Below are positions 47,886 to 56,619 of a stretch of 64,000 nucleotides of DNA, piece after piece. The position numbers and the translations under genes were made by a program. How positions within the stretch are numbered: position 1 is the stretch's first letter; each line of letters starts with the position of its first letter. Under the pieces are notes generated by a model. That model was not told the DNA's origin. It was given only the letters and a program-made list of their open reading frames with translations, and searched no databases. This DNA is from Novosphingobium decolorationis (lineage in GTDB: Bacteria > Pseudomonadota > Alphaproteobacteria > Sphingomonadales > Sphingomonadaceae): assembly GCF_018417475.1 (NCBI RefSeq), contig NZ_CP054856.1, forward strand, positions 806,001 through 870,000. The letters are read 5' to 3'.

Positions 47886-48138
47886 CGGAATTACACCAGC
47901 CGGTGCATTTTTTTGTGCCCTGTCCCGGCCACCCTCCGCGAGGCCCGCAGAAATGCGTGGTTGGGGACGTAAAAGGCTGCGCGAAAAAATGACGAAGCCG
48001 GTTTCATCGCGCCCTCCATCCCGCATCGAAGAGGATGGAGGACGCCTTGGGAAATTCATCCAAACTTCTGTTTTCAAACCCAAATGACGCGATAAACCGC
48101 AGATTTCCGTGACCTTCATGGCGCTGCAAAATTTTTCA

Positions 48139-48175
48139 CGAACACGAATCACATACTCCGCGTGATTCGTGTTCG
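48139..48175 (-). terminator. 14-bp hairpin after the 2-oxoacid dehydrogenase operon
   Basis: CGAACACGAATCAC at 48139-48152 and GTGATTCGTGTTCG at 48162-48175 are perfect complements with a 9-base loop. It starts six bases after the E2 stop on the minus strand and is followed by TGAAAAATTTT. The T-run is not adjacent, so termination strength is uncertain. Confidence 0.55.
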
Positions 48176-48180
48176 CGCCC

Positions 48181-49500
48181 TCACCCGGCGAGGATGAGTG
48201 CGGGAGCCTCGATCAGGGTTTTGAGGTCCTGCGCAAAGCTGGCTGCATCCCAACCATCGACGACACGGTGGTCGCAGGACATCGAAATGTTCATCGTCTT
48301 GCGCTTTTCGATGCGCTCCGTCCCGCTGGCATCGGTCACGAACATCGGACGCTCGACAATGCGGTTGGGCCCGATGATGCAGACTTCGGGGCGGTTGATG
48401 ACCGGCGTCGTCGCGACGCCGCCCTTGGGGCCAAGTGAGGTAATGGTGATCGTCGAGCCGGTCAGTTCGCCCGAAGTTGCCTTGCCCTCGCGCGCGGCCT
48501 CCGCCAGCCGCGATATCTCGGCGGCCAGTTGCCACAGGTTGCGGCCTTGCGCATCACGGATGACCGGCACCATCAGGCCGGAGGCGGTCTGTGCCGCCAT
48601 GCCCAGGTGTACCGCCCCATAGCGCGTCACCACGCCCGCCTCGTCGTCATAGTGCGCGTTCAGCATCGGGTACCTGGGGATCAGCTTGCAGATCGCCGCG
48701 ACAAGGAACGGCAGCATGGTCAGCTTGGGGCGCTCGCCGCGCCCTGCGTTCAATTGCGCGCGCGTCTCCTCCAGCGCCGTGACGTCGTATTCCTCGACAT
48801 AGGCAAAGTGGGGGATGTGGCGCTTGGAGGCGGCCATGTTCTCGGCGATGCGGCGGCGCAGGCCAATGACGCGCACCTGCTCATCCTCGCCCGTGCGCCC
48901 GGCGGGCTGGAAGCCTCCGCTCGCATTGTAGGAGAGAAAGGCATCGAGATCGCCATGGCGCACGCGCCCATCCTCGGCCGGGCGGACCTCGCCCAGATCG
49001 ATGCCAAGATCGGTGGCACGCTTGCGCACCGCCGGACTTGCCAGGATGCGCGCGCCATCACCCTGCACGGCCGCTTTGGGTTTGGCGGGTGCCGAGGTGG
49101 CTGGCGGGCTTGCAGCGGGCTTCGGAGCGGCAGCCGTCTGCTCCGGCTCTGGAGAGGGCGCAGGTGCAGGCTCTGACACCGTATCCTGCTCCGGCTCTTC
49201 GACTGGCGCCTGCACCTTCTCGGATTTCGCCGGAGCCTCCTCGCGCGCGTTGCCCGCGCCTTCAACCTCCAGCACGACGAGCGGCGATCCGATGGCCACC
49301 ATCTCCCCCGCCTCGCCCGCGATCTCGACGACGGTGCCCGTGACCGGGCTCTCCATCTCGACCGTGGCCTTGTCGGTCATCATGTCGGCAAGCCGCGCGT
49401 CCTCCTCGACATGATCGCCCACGGCGACGTGCCAGGTGACGATCTCGGCTTCGGCAATCCCTTCCCCGATGTCGGGAAGACGGAACGTGTAACGACCCAT
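48181..49500 (-). CDS. bkdB: branched-chain 2-oxoacid dehydrogenase E2 (dihydrolipoamide acyltransferase)
   Basis: A 439-residue E2 core protein. The lipoyl domain (residues 1-80) has the lipoylation motif M-M-T-D-K-A-T-V-E-M with Lys43. A Pro/Ala/Glu-rich linker follows (about 85-150), then the E3/E1-binding domain (ILASPAVRKRATDLGIDLGE, about 151-190) and the acyltransferase domain. The catalytic motif D-H-R-V-V-D-G-W lies near the end, where pyruvate types often have D-H-R-x-x-D-G. It transfers branched acyl groups to CoA. The partner E1 genes are directly upstream; E3 is not in the window. Confidence 0.92.
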   Translation of the reverse strand: MGRYTFRLPDIGEGIAEAEIVTWHVAVGDHVEEDARLADMMTDKATVEMESPVTGTVVEIAGEAGEMVAIGSPLVVLEVEGAGNAREEAPAKSEKVQAPVEEPEQDTVSEPAPAPSPEPEQTAAAPKPAASPPATSAPAKPKAAVQGDGARILASPAVRKRATDLGIDLGEVRPAEDGRVRHGDLDAFLSYNASGGFQPAGRTGEDEQVRVIGLRRRIAENMAASKRHIPHFAYVEEYDVTALEETRAQLNAGRGERPKLTMLPFLVAAICKLIPRYPMLNAHYDDEAGVVTRYGAVHLGMAAQTASGLMVPVIRDAQGRNLWQLAAEISRLAEAAREGKATSGELTGSTITITSLGPKGGVATTPVINRPEVCIIGPNRIVERPMFVTDASGTERIEKRKTMNISMSCDHRVVDGWDAASFAQDLKTLIEAPALILAG

Positions 49501-49504
49501 GGGA

Positions 49505-50557
49505 TCACTCCTTCATCAGGCGGTCGACCGCATCGCCGATGCGGACCGGGCCGGGGAAATAGGCCCACTCCAGGCTGTGCGGGTACGGGGTGTCGAAGCC
49601 GGTCACGCGCTCGATCGGGACTTCGAGATGGTAGAAGCAGCGCTCCTGGACGAGGCTGACGAGCTCGGCGCCAAAGCCCGAGGTGCGCGTGGCCTCATGG
49701 ATGACGAGACATTTCCCCGTCTTCTGAACAGACTTTTCCACAGCCTCTATGTCGAGCGGCCAGAGCGTGCGCAGATCGAGGATCTCGGCATCGACGCCCT
49801 TCTCGGCCAGCACGGCTTCGGCAACGTGGACCATGGTGCCATAGACCAGCACGGTCATCGCCGAGCCCTCGCGCACGGTGCGCGCCTTGCCCAGCGGAAT
49901 GGAATAGTAGCCTTCAGGCACCTGCCCGCCCGGGTAGTTCTTCCAGGTCTTGCTCGGGTGGTCATAGTAGCCGTCGAACGGGCCGTTGTAGATGCGCTTG
50001 GGCTCGAAGAAGATGACGGGATCGTTGTCCTCGATCGCCGCGATCAGAAGCCCCTTGGCATCGTGCGGGGTGGACGGGATCACCGTCTTCAGGCCCGAGA
50101 CGTGGGTGAAGAGCGCTTCCGGGCTCTGGCTGTGCGTCTGCCCGCCAAAGATACCCCCGCCAAAGGGCGAGCGCACGGTGATCGGCGCGGTGAACTCTCC
50201 GGCCGAGCGATAGCGCAGCCGCGCCGCCTCGGAGATCAGCTGGTCGAGGCCGGGGTATATGTAGTCGGCAAACTGGATCTCGGGCACGGGGCGCAGACCA
50301 TAGGCCGCCATGCCGACCGCCGCGCCGATGATGCCACATTCGTTGATGGGGGTGTCGAAAACGCGCATCTTGCCGAACTTGGCCTGGAGTCCCGCCGTTG
50401 CGCGGAACACCCCGCCGAAATAGCCCACATCCTCGCCGAAGACGACGACGTCGGGATCGTGGCCCATCATGACGTGCAGCGCATCGTTGATGGCCTCGAT
50501 CATGTTCATCGGCCGCGCCTCACCCTCCTGCAGGCTGACGGCGGTTTCCTCGATCAT
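49505..50557 (-). CDS. bkdA2: branched-chain 2-oxoacid dehydrogenase E1 beta
   Basis: A 350-residue protein starting MIEETAVSLQEGEARPMNMI at the ATG at 50557, which overlaps the E1 alpha TGA (ATGA). Motifs: V-V-V-F-G-E-D-V-G-Y-F-G-G-V-F, V-F-D-T-P-I-N-E-C-G-I, and R-S-P-F-G-G-G-I-F-G-G-Q-T-H-S-Q-S-P-E-A. It forms the heterotetrameric E1 with the alpha subunit and binds the pyrimidine half of TPP. A longer frame to 50656 lies in the alpha gene and is not used. Confidence 0.95.
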   Translation of the reverse strand: MIEETAVSLQEGEARPMNMIEAINDALHVMMGHDPDVVVFGEDVGYFGGVFRATAGLQAKFGKMRVFDTPINECGIIGAAVGMAAYGLRPVPEIQFADYIYPGLDQLISEAARLRYRSAGEFTAPITVRSPFGGGIFGGQTHSQSPEALFTHVSGLKTVIPSTPHDAKGLLIAAIEDNDPVIFFEPKRIYNGPFDGYYDHPSKTWKNYPGGQVPEGYYSIPLGKARTVREGSAMTVLVYGTMVHVAEAVLAEKGVDAEILDLRTLWPLDIEAVEKSVQKTGKCLVIHEATRTSGFGAELVSLVQERCFYHLEVPIERVTGFDTPYPHSLEWAYFPGPVRIGDAVDRLMKE

Positions 50558-51882
50558 GCGCCCTCTCCTTCCTCGCCCGTGCCCGGACTCCTGGCATCGG
50601 GCCACTTGGCCTCGCGCTCGCGGATCGCCTGCTCGGCCTGCTCGCGCAGGTTCCACGGCAGGTCCTCAAAGACGTCCTCGAACATCGTATGGAACGGATG
50701 GTGGAAGCCGTGGCCCAGCACGCCGTTCTTCTCGGCCGCCTTGGCCGCCGCCTTCACCTCTTCGGCCACCTCCCGGTCCATGGCTGCGTGGCGCTCGTCA
50801 TCCCATTCGCCAAGGGCAATGAGATGGCGCGCAAGACGCATGACCGGATCGCCCAGCGGCCATTCCTCGCGCTCGTGCGCAGAGCGATAGGCGCTGGGAT
50901 CGTCCGAGGTGGAATGGCCTTCGGCGCGGTAGGTGAAGTGCTCAATTAGCGTCGGCCCCTTGTTGGCCCGCGCGCGGTTGGCCGCCCACTGCGTCGCCGC
51001 GTAGACAGCGAGCGCGTCGTTGCCGTCCACCCGAAGCCCTGCAATGCCATAGCCTACCGCGCGCGCCGCGAAGGTCGAACGCTCCGCCCCGGCGAAGCCG
51101 GAGAAGCTGGAAATCGCCCACTGGTTGTTGACCACGTTCAGGATCACCGGCGCGTTGTAGACCGCCGCGAAGGTCATCGCGGCGTGAAAGTCGCCTTCCG
51201 CGCTCGAACCTTCGCCCACGAAGCTGGTCGCAATGCGCGTGTCCCCCTTGATCGCGCTTGCCATGGCCCAGCCGACGGCTTGCGGGAACTGCGTCGCCAG
51301 GTTGCCCGAGATGGTGAAGAAGCCGTAATCGCGCGCCGAATACATGATGGGGAGCTGACGCCCCTTCAGCCGGTCGGCCCGGTTCGAGTAGATCTGGTTC
51401 ACCATCTCGACGAGGGGATAATCGCGCGCGATCAGAATGCCCTGCTGGCGGTAGCTGGGAAAGACCATGTCATCGCCCGCCAGGGCATAGGCATGGGCGA
51501 CCGAGACCGCCTCCTCGCCGGTGCACTTCATGTAGAAGCTGGTCTTGCCCTGCCGCTGCCCGCGGTACATCCGGTCATCGAAAGCGCGGGTCAGCGCCAT
51601 GGTGCGCAGGATGCGGCGCAGCGTCTCGGGATCGAGGCGCGGGTCCCAGGGGCCGACCGCGCGGTGCTTGCCGTCGAGCACCCGCACCATGCCCAGCGTC
51701 GCAGGCATCGTCTCGCGCGCCTCGCAGGCCTCGTCGAAGCGGGGAAGCTCCCCGGCACCAGGAATATCGAGCCAGGAATAGTCGACCGGATCGCCCGGCC
51801 GAAAGCGCGGCTCGGGCACATGCAGCTCAAGCGGCGGCAGGTTGCCCCGCGGCATGCCGATTCGTCCCGTCTGGTCGACCAT
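50554..51882 (-). CDS. bkdA1: branched-chain 2-oxoacid dehydrogenase E1 alpha
   Basis: A 442-residue thiamine-diphosphate enzyme decarboxylating 2-oxo acids from Val, Leu and Ile. The TPP motif is G-E-G-S-S-A-E-G-D-F-H-A-A with a later N-N-Q-W-A-I-S; the phosphorylation-loop region reads Y-R-A-E-G-H-S-T-S-D-D-P-S-A-Y-R. The N-terminal extension (PGDPVDYSWLDIPGAGELPR) is typical of the branched-chain rather than pyruvate type. ATG at 51882 has GGGAGAG upstream; a GTG one codon earlier is less likely. First gene of the operon. Confidence 0.94.
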   Translation of the reverse strand: MVDQTGRIGMPRGNLPPLELHVPEPRFRPGDPVDYSWLDIPGAGELPRFDEACEARETMPATLGMVRVLDGKHRAVGPWDPRLDPETLRRILRTMALTRAFDDRMYRGQRQGKTSFYMKCTGEEAVSVAHAYALAGDDMVFPSYRQQGILIARDYPLVEMVNQIYSNRADRLKGRQLPIMYSARDYGFFTISGNLATQFPQAVGWAMASAIKGDTRIATSFVGEGSSAEGDFHAAMTFAAVYNAPVILNVVNNQWAISSFSGFAGAERSTFAARAVGYGIAGLRVDGNDALAVYAATQWAANRARANKGPTLIEHFTYRAEGHSTSDDPSAYRSAHEREEWPLGDPVMRLARHLIALGEWDDERHAAMDREVAEEVKAAAKAAEKNGVLGHGFHHPFHTMFEDVFEDLPWNLREQAEQAIREREAKWPDARSPGTGEEGEGA

Positions 51883-51954
51883 CACGTTCTCTCCCGTCGT
51901 TTACGGACCGTGAGAACAGGCGCCTGCGGTTATCTTTTGCAGTGCATCAAAATT

Positions 51955-51986
51955 CCACGGTTAAGTCAGAATATTTCAAACCGTGG
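51955..51986. promoter_or_regulatory. inverted repeat upstream of the E1 alpha gene
   Basis: CCACGGTT at 51955-51962 and AACCGTGG at 51979-51986, 16 bp apart. It lies about 75 bp upstream of the bkd operon and 30 bp after the thyA stop. It may be an operator for the bkd operon (Lrp/BkdR-like) or part of a thyA 3' hairpin. Confidence 0.4.
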
Positions 51987-52017
51987 CAATGTCAATCAAT
52001 CGCTCCGGAAACCCGAT

Positions 52018-53001
52018 CTAGACCGCGACGGGCGCGGCGATATGGGCCTGGGGCGCGTAGCCGGTCACCTCGAAATCCTCGATCGCATAGTCGAAGATCG
52101 AAGCCGGGCGCCGTGCGAAGGTCAGCGTTGCATCCCCGGCAGGTTCACGCGCAAGCTGCTCTTCCACCAGCGCCCCGTGGTTGAGGTAGAGATGGACATC
52201 ACCTCCTGTCCAAACGGCATGACCCGGCTCGAGGTTGCATTGCTGGGCCATCATTCGCGTCAGCGCGGCGAGCGACCACATGTTGAAGGCAAAACCCAGG
52301 CCCAGATCGCAGCTGCGCTGGTAGAGCAGGCACGAGAGCTTCCCGTCCGCAACATGGAACTGGTAGGTCTTGTGGCACGGGGGCAGCGCCATCGAATCGA
52401 GTTCGGCGACGTTCCACCCCTCGATGATGTGACGGCGGCTGCCAGGATTGCTTTTCAGGCTTTCGACGACCTGCGCGACCTGGTTGATGCCTACCCCTTT
52501 CCGGAACAGGCCCTCACCCACCGGCTCGTAGGTGGGCCAGTCAACCCACTGCTTGCCATAGACCGGGCCGAGATCGCCCCACAGCCACGCGAATGTCGCA
52601 TCCTCGACGATGCGCTGCGAGAACGCTTCGCGGGTAATGGCATCACCGGTCTCGCGGCGGTAGCGCTCAAGCGGCCAGTCGGTCCAGATCTGCACGTTCT
52701 GGGCGCACAGCTTGCGAATATTGGTGTCGCCGGTCAGGAACCAGAGCAGTTCGCGCGTGGCGGTCTTCCAATAGACCCGCTTGGTGGTGAGGAGCGGCAT
52801 TGCGCCCCCCGCCAGGTCGAAGCGGATCGTCGCCCCGAAGACCGAACGCGTGCCCACGCCTGTGCGGTCTACGCGTTCATCCCCATGCTCCCAGATGTGG
52901 CGCATGAGATCGAGATACTGCCACTCCCAGTGGCGCGGACGGGCCTCGCCCTGAAGGGAGGCGGGAGCGGTCGGCTTGGCAGGGGACAGAGTCTCGGTCA
53001 T
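52018..53001 (-). CDS. thyA: thymidylate synthase
   Basis: A 327-residue enzyme making dTMP from dUMP and methylene-THF. The N-terminus binds R-V-D-R-T-G-V-G-T-R-S-V-F-G. The catalytic Cys209 is in M-A-L-P-P-C-H-K-T-Y-Q-F-H-V, followed by C-L-L-Y-Q-R-S-C-D and F-N-M-W-S-L-A-A-L-T. ATG at 53001 (MTETLSPAKP) is preferred; the upstream ATG at 53037 would add unlikely residues. The loop before the Cys is extended relative to the 264-residue enterobacterial enzyme, as in many alphaproteobacteria. Confidence 0.96.
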   Translation of the reverse strand: MTETLSPAKPTAPASLQGEARPRHWEWQYLDLMRHIWEHGDERVDRTGVGTRSVFGATIRFDLAGGAMPLLTTKRVYWKTATRELLWFLTGDTNIRKLCAQNVQIWTDWPLERYRRETGDAITREAFSQRIVEDATFAWLWGDLGPVYGKQWVDWPTYEPVGEGLFRKGVGINQVAQVVESLKSNPGSRRHIIEGWNVAELDSMALPPCHKTYQFHVADGKLSCLLYQRSCDLGLGFAFNMWSLAALTRMMAQQCNLEPGHAVWTGGDVHLYLNHGALVEEQLAREPAGDATLTFARRPASIFDYAIEDFEVTGYAPQAHIAAPVAV

Positions 53002-53111
53002 CCGCTTGGCTCTATAGCAACATTCCAGCCCCGCCAATTGCCGAAAGTGACCTGCTTAAACCTTCCGCATCTCTACGTAAGCAAGCCTTTGCGCGACCGA
53101 AAAGCGCCTGG

Positions 53112-53471
53112 GTGCATGAAACGCACATGCACGTCCGCCTGCCCGTTTCCCCGCACAAAGCCCTGCCCAGCCCCATGGCCGTGCAGGCTCTTCTTGCACT
53201 GGGCGTCCTGCTCATCGCGCTGTCCCCGGCCTCGCGTGGGACAGCGCTCTACCTACCCCTGACCGCCACGAGCCCGGCGCGCACCGTTGCCTGGTCGCGC
53301 ACGCACGGCGCCGCGCTCGTTGCGCCCGGACCCTATCGCGGTTCCTTCTTCGTCCGGGTGCCTGCAGACAACCTCACGGGTGAGGCTCTGCAAAGCGGCG
53401 CGCTGCTCTTCGCCGTCCCGGAATTTCTCTGCGGCAGCCCTGCCCAAACCAAACTGGCTCTAGAACCATGA
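53112..53471 (+). CDS. small membrane-anchored protein, 119 aa
   Basis: One hydrophobic segment at about residues 22-42 ([20 protein letters not shown]) followed by a short beta-like periplasmic domain ([28 protein letters not shown]). Its stop overlaps the ATG of the chemoreceptor gene (ATGA), so both are made together. An inner ATG at 53127 is an alternative start. It might supply a sensing partner to the receptor. No family recognised. Confidence 0.65.
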   Translation: MHETHMHVRLPVSPHKALPSPMAVQALLALGVLLIALSPASRGTALYLPLTATSPARTVAWSRTHGAALVAPGPYRGSFFVRVPADNLTGEALQSGALLFAVPEFLCGSPAQTKLALEP

Positions 53472-55003
53472 ATGAACTCAACGAACTGCGCCGCAAGGGC
53501 GCGCTGTCCCTGGTCGCCTTGGGCTGGGTCTACGTCCTGATCACGATCGGGTGCGCCTTTTTTGCGGAGACCGGCTTCCTTCCCCCGGTGCTTGCCATTG
53601 TGGTTTCCATCGTTCCCACCATGCTCGCCCTGCAACACCCCGAAGGGCAGCAGATGCGCATGATCCTGGGCTTCACCTCGCCGATCTATCCCGCGATCCT
53701 GCTGTGGCAGTGGACCGGCAGCCACTGGATGATCGACCTGCACATGACGATCTTCGCCTCGCTCGCAACGCTCATGCTGATTGCCGACTGGCGCCCCGTC
53801 CTGCTCGGCGCGGGCGTTGCAGCGGCCCACCACCTGCTTGCCAACTTCCTGGCCCCCTCGCTCGTCTTCCCAGACGGCCCGGATTTCGCGCGCGTCCTGC
53901 TTCACGCCGTCATCGTCGTCGCGGAAACGGCGGTTCTCGTGATCATCGCCCGCGACTTTGAACGCTTGGTCGTCGAGCAGGCCTCGGCTGAAAGCGCGCG
54001 CATCCGCGCCGAGGAAATCGCCGAAGAGGAACGCGCCCGCGCCGCCCGCGAGCAGCAACAGGTGATTGACGAGATCGGCGAGGGCCTGCGCGCCTTTGCC
54101 GGCGGCGACCTGTCGCGCCGGATCGCCAACGCCTTTCCCAAGAGTTACGAGGCCCTGCGCAACGACTTCAATGGGGCGGCGAGCGATCTCGACCGCATCG
54201 TGCGCGACGTCACCCGCTCGGCCGGACAGATCGAGACCGGCTCGCTCGAGATTCGTTCGGCAACCGACGATCTGGCCCTGCGCACCGAACAGCAGGCCTC
54301 GACGCTGGAGGACATCGCCAACACGCTGCGCCAGCTCAACACCACCGTCTCGGAGAACGCCACCTCTGCGCACAATCTCCAGGCAAATGTCAGCAAGGCT
54401 CGCGACGACGCACTGAGGGGCAGCGAAGTGGTTGAAAATGCGGTCTTCGCCATGAGCGAGATCGAGCGCTCAGCCGACGAGATCGGCAAGATCATCGCGC
54501 TCATCGACGGCATCGCCTTCCAGACCAACCTCCTCGCGCTCAACGCAGGCGTCGAGGCCGCCCGCGCGGGCGAGGCGGGCAAGGGATTCGCGGTCGTCGC
54601 CACGGAAGTTCGCGCGCTTGCCCAGCGCTCGGCCGATGCGGCCAACGACATCAAGGCGCTGATCGACACCTCGGGCGAACAGGTCGCGCGCGGGGTCAAG
54701 CTCGTTGGCCAGTCGGGCGAATCGCTGATGACGATCGTCTCCGGGATCGCCGAGATCAACGAGGCCATTGAACGTATCGCGTCGGTCTCGCAGGACCAGG
54801 CAGGCGAAATCGGCCGCATCAACGAGCGTGTCGGCCGCCTCGACTCCGCCACACAGCAGAATGCCGCCATGGTCGAGGAAGGTACGGCCGCGGCCCGCCA
54901 CCTCTCCAGCGAAGCCGAAGCCATGGCGCGACTGGTTCAGCATTTTCAGGTTTCCGCAGAAGGACATGGCGGAAATCTGGGCGGAATGCGCCAAGCCGCG
55001 TAA
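53468..55003 (+). CDS. methyl-accepting chemotaxis protein
   Basis: A 511-residue receptor. The N-terminal 170 residues hold five or six membrane helices and no large periplasmic domain, so it may sense within the membrane. A HAMP-like linker follows (about residues 195-250), then the cytoplasmic signalling domain with the hairpin tip [15 protein letters not shown], with G-V-E-A-A-R-A-G-E after it. There is no CheR-docking pentapeptide at the C-terminus. It signals to CheA/CheW encoded elsewhere. Confidence 0.93.
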   Translation: MNELNELRRKGALSLVALGWVYVLITIGCAFFAETGFLPPVLAIVVSIVPTMLALQHPEGQQMRMILGFTSPIYPAILLWQWTGSHWMIDLHMTIFASLATLMLIADWRPVLLGAGVAAAHHLLANFLAPSLVFPDGPDFARVLLHAVIVVAETAVLVIIARDFERLVVEQASAESARIRAEEIAEEERARAAREQQQVIDEIGEGLRAFAGGDLSRRIANAFPKSYEALRNDFNGAASDLDRIVRDVTRSAGQIETGSLEIRSATDDLALRTEQQASTLEDIANTLRQLNTTVSENATSAHNLQANVSKARDDALRGSEVVENAVFAMSEIERSADEIGKIIALIDGIAFQTNLLALNAGVEAARAGEAGKGFAVVATEVRALAQRSADAANDIKALIDTSGEQVARGVKLVGQSGESLMTIVSGIAEINEAIERIASVSQDQAGEIGRINERVGRLDSATQQNAAMVEEGTAAARHLSSEAEAMARLVQHFQVSAEGHGGNLGGMRQAA

Positions 55004-55031
55004 AAAGCGGAACGAAAATTGAATTTTTCCC

Positions 55032-55060
55032 TTGCCAGCCCCAAACACCCCCTATATAGG
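55032..55060 (+). promoter_or_regulatory. promoter of tRNA-Pro
   Basis: TTGCCA at 55032-55037, 17-bp spacer, TATAGG at 55055-55060. The start would lie about 35 bases before the tRNA. Confidence 0.7.
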
Positions 55061-55101
55061 CGCCCACCTGCCCGGGGCGCTTCGGCGCTCCAGACATCGG
55101 T

Positions 55102-55178
55102 CGGGGAGTAGCTCAGCCTGGTAGAGCACTGTCTTCGGGAGGCAGGGGCCGGAGGTTCGAATCCTCTCTCCCCGACCA
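55102..55178 (+). tRNA. tRNA-Pro (CGG)
   Basis: A 77-nt tRNA with encoded CCA. Acceptor CGGGGAG pairs with CTCCCCG. The anticodon loop is T-T-C-G-G-G-A, giving anticodon CGG for CCG codons. The T-loop reads GGTTCGAATCC. Confidence 0.95.
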
Positions 55179-55180
55179 CT

Positions 55181-55212
55181 AAAAAAGCCCAGCGGAAACG
55201 TTGGGCTTTTTT
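55181..55212. terminator. intrinsic terminator after tRNA-Pro
   Basis: AAAAAAGCCCAGCG-GAAA-CGTTGGGCTTTTTT: a 14-bp stem (one G-T pair) with a GAAA loop and a T-run on either strand. It can also end transcripts from the opposite strand. Confidence 0.92.
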
Positions 55213-55290
55213 AGTGTCTGGCATACGCGCAGGCGCCCTTTGGGTCCGATCACAAGCGCACCTACAGGACGCAGAGCGCTCCCCTCTCCT

Positions 55291-56619
55291 TCAGCCTCCC
55301 CCTTTCTTGAGGCTTGGCAGATCGATGCCGTGCTTGGCGACCTTGTAATAGAAAGTCTTGCGCGGCAGGCCGAGTGCGCGGATGGCAGCCCCGATCTCGC
55401 CGCCTGTGGCGCGCACCGCCTGGACGATCTCGCCCCGCTCGAAGGCATCGACCCGTTCAGCAAGGCTTGCCTGTTCACCGCCCGGCGCACGACCATCGCC
55501 CCCGGCATCTTCTCCCGACGGGTCTCCGACGAGGTCCATGACGAAAAGCTCGGCAAAATTGCGCAGTTCGCGCACGTTACCGGGCCAGTCGTGCGTGGCG
55601 AGGCGCGTGCGCACGGCGTCGGACAAGGGCGGCACGTTGCGCCCGAGACGCTGCGCGCAAGCCGCGGCAAAGCGCGCGAACAGGAGCGAGACATCCTCAC
55701 GCCGCTCGCGCAGCGGTGGCAGCACCAGTCGCATCGCGGCCAAGCGATAGAACAGGGCCGGCTGCACCGGCATCACCTCGCCCTCCTCGAGCGGAAGGCT
55801 TGTCGCGATGATCCGGAAGTCGAGCGGAACCTCGTTGGGCCCCGATTCCACACTGCGCTTCTCGACGAAGGAGATCAGGCGATCCTGGAGCCGCGACGGC
55901 GCACGGTCGACATCGTCGAGATAGAGCGTGCCCCGGTCCACCGCGAGAATCGCCGGATCACTGGCCGGACCGAAGGTTCGCGTCACCAGCGCCTCGTCCA
56001 TTCCGGCACAGGGCAGCGGCAGGAACCGCCGCCGCGCACGCTTGCCCGAGCGGTGAATGAGCCGCGCAAGCAGATCCTTGCCCGTGCCAGTCTCCCCTTC
56101 GATGAGAATGTCGATGTCCGCATTGGCGAGCATCGGTATCATTTCGCGCAGACGCCGGATGGAGGGGCTCTGCCCCAGCAAGACCGGGGCCGCCTCGTCG
56201 CCGGCAAGCGCGCGCAGCTGCCGATTCTCCAGTGCCAGTTCGCGCGCCCGTATCGCGCGCGCGCAGACCGTCACCAGCCCATCGGGATCGAAAGGCTTGG
56301 TGAGGAAATCCCAAGCCCCGGACTTGAGCATATCGACCGCCATGTCGACATCCCCGTGTCCGGTGATGAGCACGACCGGAAGCTCGGCATCGCGTTCGCG
56401 AACGGTGCGAAACAGGTCGATCCCGGATATTCCGGGCATGCGCACATCGGTCACGACCACGCCCGGCCAATCGGCATCGAGCACGTCGAGTGCGGATTGC
56501 GCGCGGTCGAACAGCGTCACCTCGAAGCCGGCAAGCTTCAGGAGTTGAGCTGTCGAACGGGCGAGGTCCTCATCGTCCTCAACCAGGGCGATGCGATTGA
56601 TGGGGGCAGCTTCGCTCAT
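55291..56619 (-). CDS. dctD: DctD-like NtrC-family response regulator without GAFTGA loop
   Basis: A 442-residue regulator. Receiver domain 1-125 with phosphoacceptor Asp58 in V-T-D-V-R-M-P-G. AAA+ domain about 145-370 with Walker A G-E-T-G-T-G-K-D (174-181) and Walker B T-L-Y-L-D-D-V-D (231-238). Between them, where G-A-F-T-G-A normally contacts sigma-54, the sequence is G-P-A-S-D-P-A-I-L and the motif is absent. A Fis-type HTH ends the protein (IGAAIRALGLPRKTFYYKVA). Paired with the DctB-like kinase (4-bp overlap) and divergent from dctA, so it should control C4-dicarboxylate uptake. Confidence 0.88.
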   Translation of the reverse strand: MSEAAPINRIALVEDDEDLARSTAQLLKLAGFEVTLFDRAQSALDVLDADWPGVVVTDVRMPGISGIDLFRTVRERDAELPVVLITGHGDVDMAVDMLKSGAWDFLTKPFDPDGLVTVCARAIRARELALENRQLRALAGDEAAPVLLGQSPSIRRLREMIPMLANADIDILIEGETGTGKDLLARLIHRSGKRARRRFLPLPCAGMDEALVTRTFGPASDPAILAVDRGTLYLDDVDRAPSRLQDRLISFVEKRSVESGPNEVPLDFRIIATSLPLEEGEVMPVQPALFYRLAAMRLVLPPLRERREDVSLLFARFAAACAQRLGRNVPPLSDAVRTRLATHDWPGNVRELRNFAELFVMDLVGDPSGEDAGGDGRAPGGEQASLAERVDAFERGEIVQAVRATGGEIGAAIRALGLPRKTFYYKVAKHGIDLPSLKKGGG

